A stretch of DNA of 64,000 bases from positions 186,001 through 250,000 of the forward strand of contig CAWFGB010000012.1 in NCBI GenBank assembly GCA_963815285.1. Reading direction: 5' to 3'. The notes beneath the pieces are model-generated. The model saw nothing but the letters and a program-made list of their open reading frames with translations. It ran no database searches and had not been told where the DNA came from. Shown piece by piece: positions 62,685 to 64,000 of the stretch; position 1 is the stretch's first letter; every line of letters begins with the position of its first letter. This DNA is from JACCSI01 sp963815285 (lineage in GTDB: Bacteria; Acidobacteriota; Vicinamibacteria; Vicinamibacterales; UBA2999). Position numbers and translations under genes: made by a program.

Positions 62685-63980
62685 TCAGCGTCCGATCGAA
62701 CTGTAAGTGAACCCGTGCGCTTTCATCTGCTGTGGGTTGTAAACGTTACGGCCGTCGAAGATGATCGGCGAACGCATGAGCTTGCGCATCCGGTCAAAGT
62801 CCGGCTCGCGGAATTCGTGCCATTCGGTGACGATCACCAGCGCATCTGCGCCCTTCAGGGCGTCGTAACTCCTTGTGGCGTAGGTGACCTTCGATCCGAA
62901 AATACCCCGTGCTATACGAACGGCTTCGGGATCGTACGCCTGAACCTTGGCCCCTTCCTCGAGCAGTGCTCTGACGATTACGATCGCGGGCGCCTCGCGC
63001 ATGTCATCGGTTTTCGGTTTGAACGCCAGCCCCCAGATTGCAATCGTCCGCCCTTTCAGAGATTTGAAGTGCCGCCTCAACTTGGCGATGAGCACGCGCT
63101 TCTGCCGCTCATTGACCGATTCAACGGCCTTCAGCACCTCGAAGTCGTAGTCCTTGTCAGCAGAAAACCGGATGAGCGCCTTCACGTCCTTCGGAAAGCA
63201 GCTGCCTCCGTAACCCACACCGGGAAACAGAAACGACGTGCCGATGCGGCGATCGGCACCGACAGCCTGACGCACCCGGTCGACGTCCGCGCCGAAAAGC
63301 TCGCAGACATTGGCGACCTCGTTCATGAAAGAGATACGTGTCGCGAGAAGGGCGTTGGCGGCGTACTTCGAGAGTTCGGCGCTGGCGCAGTCCATCACCA
63401 TGATGGGCGCGCCGGTGCGCGTGAAAGGCGTGTACAACGCCTGCATCAGCTCGGCCCCACGCGGGTCTTCCGCGCCAATCACCACCCGATCAGGCTTCAT
63501 GAAATCGTCGACGGCGGCACCCTGCTTGAGAAACTCCGGGTTGCTCACCACGCTGAACGGGTGCTTCGTCTCGCCACCGATGATGGCGCGGACTTTCTCC
63601 GCCGTACCGACCGGCACCGTGCTCTTGTTGACGATGACCCGGTAACCGTCCATCGTCCGGCCGATCTCCCGTGCGACGCCGAGCACATGCTGCAAGTCGG
63701 CCGACCCATCCTCGCCTTGAGGCGTGCCGACGGCGATGAAGATGATCTGCGACGCCTTGACCGCTCGTCCGAGCTGCGTCGTGAATGACAGACGACCTTC
63801 GGCCGCGTTGCGGTGGACCAGCTCCGTGAGGCCGGGTTCGTAAATCGGCACTCGTCCCCGGCGCAAGGTCCGCACCTTCGCAGCGTCCTTGTCGACACAG
63901 ATGACATCGTTGCCGGTTTCGGCCAGGCATGCTCCCAGCACCAACCCCACATATCCACTGCCTACTACTGCAATCTTCAT
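62685..63980 (-). CDS. ugd: UDP-glucose 6-dehydrogenase
   Basis: Ugd oxidises UDP-glucose to UDP-glucuronate with two NAD+. The Rossmann motif is VVGSGYVGLVLGACLAE, KSTVPVGTAEKV follows, and catalytic Cys261 lies in GYGGSCFPKD. The C-terminal UDP-binding domain carries IAIWGLAFKPKTDDMREAPA. The complete 431-residue gene ends 1 bp before galE. Only 20 bp upstream are visible, so its promoter is outside the window. Confidence 0.96.
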   Translation of the reverse strand: MKIAVVGSGYVGLVLGACLAETGNDVICVDKDAAKVRTLRRGRVPIYEPGLTELVHRNAAEGRLSFTTQLGRAVKASQIIFIAVGTPQGEDGSADLQHVLGVAREIGRTMDGYRVIVNKSTVPVGTAEKVRAIIGGETKHPFSVVSNPEFLKQGAAVDDFMKPDRVVIGAEDPRGAELMQALYTPFTRTGAPIMVMDCASAELSKYAANALLATRISFMNEVANVCELFGADVDRVRQAVGADRRIGTSFLFPGVGYGGSCFPKDVKALIRFSADKDYDFEVLKAVESVNERQKRVLIAKLRRHFKSLKGRTIAIWGLAFKPKTDDMREAPAIVIVRALLEEGAKVQAYDPEAVRIARGIFGSKVTYATRSYDALKGADALVIVTEWHEFREPDFDRMRKLMRSPIIFDGRNVYNPQQMKAHGFTYSSIGR

Positions 63981-64000
63981 CGCGTGGCCTCGAAACTTGG

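Overview
The window is 64 kb of high-GC bacterial chromosome with dense, short-spaced genes on both strands. Gene content points to an acidobacterium, most likely of the Vicinamibacteria type. The evidence is a MacB-like 'duplicated orphan' ABC permease, two Oar-type TonB-dependent receptors with N-terminal carboxypeptidase-regulatory-like domains, a DUF1592/DUF1552/ankyrin gene set, a UPF0182 protein and several secreted peptidases or amidohydrolases. The taxonomic call is an inference from gene families, not from a marker-gene tree. I saw no prophage, integrase, insertion sequence, CRISPR array or rRNA. The only tRNA gene is tRNA-Pro(GGG).

Layout. 1-4.2 kb (+): the 3' part of a molybdenum hydroxylase operon, with a truncated Mo-binding large subunit, an FAD subunit carrying four extra cysteines (PaoB/HcrB-like), a membrane cytochrome b and a small helical protein. 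4.2-9.9 kb (-): an ankyrin protein, a DUF1552 protein and a DUF1587/1592/1588/1585 c-type-cytochrome protein split by a one-base frameshift. 10-12.9 kb (-): an Oar-like TonB receptor, also split by a one-base frameshift. 13-20.2 kb (+): argG, then a form II CoxS-CoxL-CoxM molybdenum hydroxylase with its CoxD (MoxR ATPase) and CoxE (VWA) maturation pair. 20.2-29.8 kb: an S9 peptidase, a small secreted protein, ilvD (-), an S4 RNA-binding protein, UPF0182 and a sarcosine-oxidase-like flavoenzyme. 30-38 kb: a second TonB receptor (-), the AmmeMemoRadiSam radical-SAM enzyme, moaA, a bacilliredoxin (-), an amidohydrolase and diaminopropionate ammonia-lyase.

38.2-47.7 kb (+) is one efflux and regulation block: membrane-fusion protein, ATPase, duplicated-orphan permease, second ATPase, sigma-54-type response regulator, histidine kinase, then a zinc-ribbon/trypsin-like protease. 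A near-consensus sigma-54 promoter lies upstream of the first gene, so the regulator may drive its own transporter operon. 47.7-52.3 kb (-): Sua5-type tsaC, DUF3810, an fn3 protein, tRNA-Pro, a MerR regulator and der. 52.4-53.8 kb (+): an HU/IHF-family gene behind a strong sigma-70 promoter, then an M50 protease. 53.9-64 kb (-): a compact run ugd-galE-ABC exporter-yicC-gmk-coaBC-UDG-priA, in which the first six genes overlap or nearly abut. rpoZ, often found between gmk and coaBC, is not there.

The most unusual structural signal is in the spacers. Several gene borders consist of short-period tandem arrays, mostly 7 bp but also 8, 9 or 10 bp, each with a different unit sequence. Some run into the coding ends of the flanking genes. 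One gene border (56.96-57.18 kb) also carries a 30-bp inverted repeat that supplies the start region of one gene and the C-terminal tail of the next. Apparent single-base frameshifts cluster in the first 12.3 kb and may be sequence errors.
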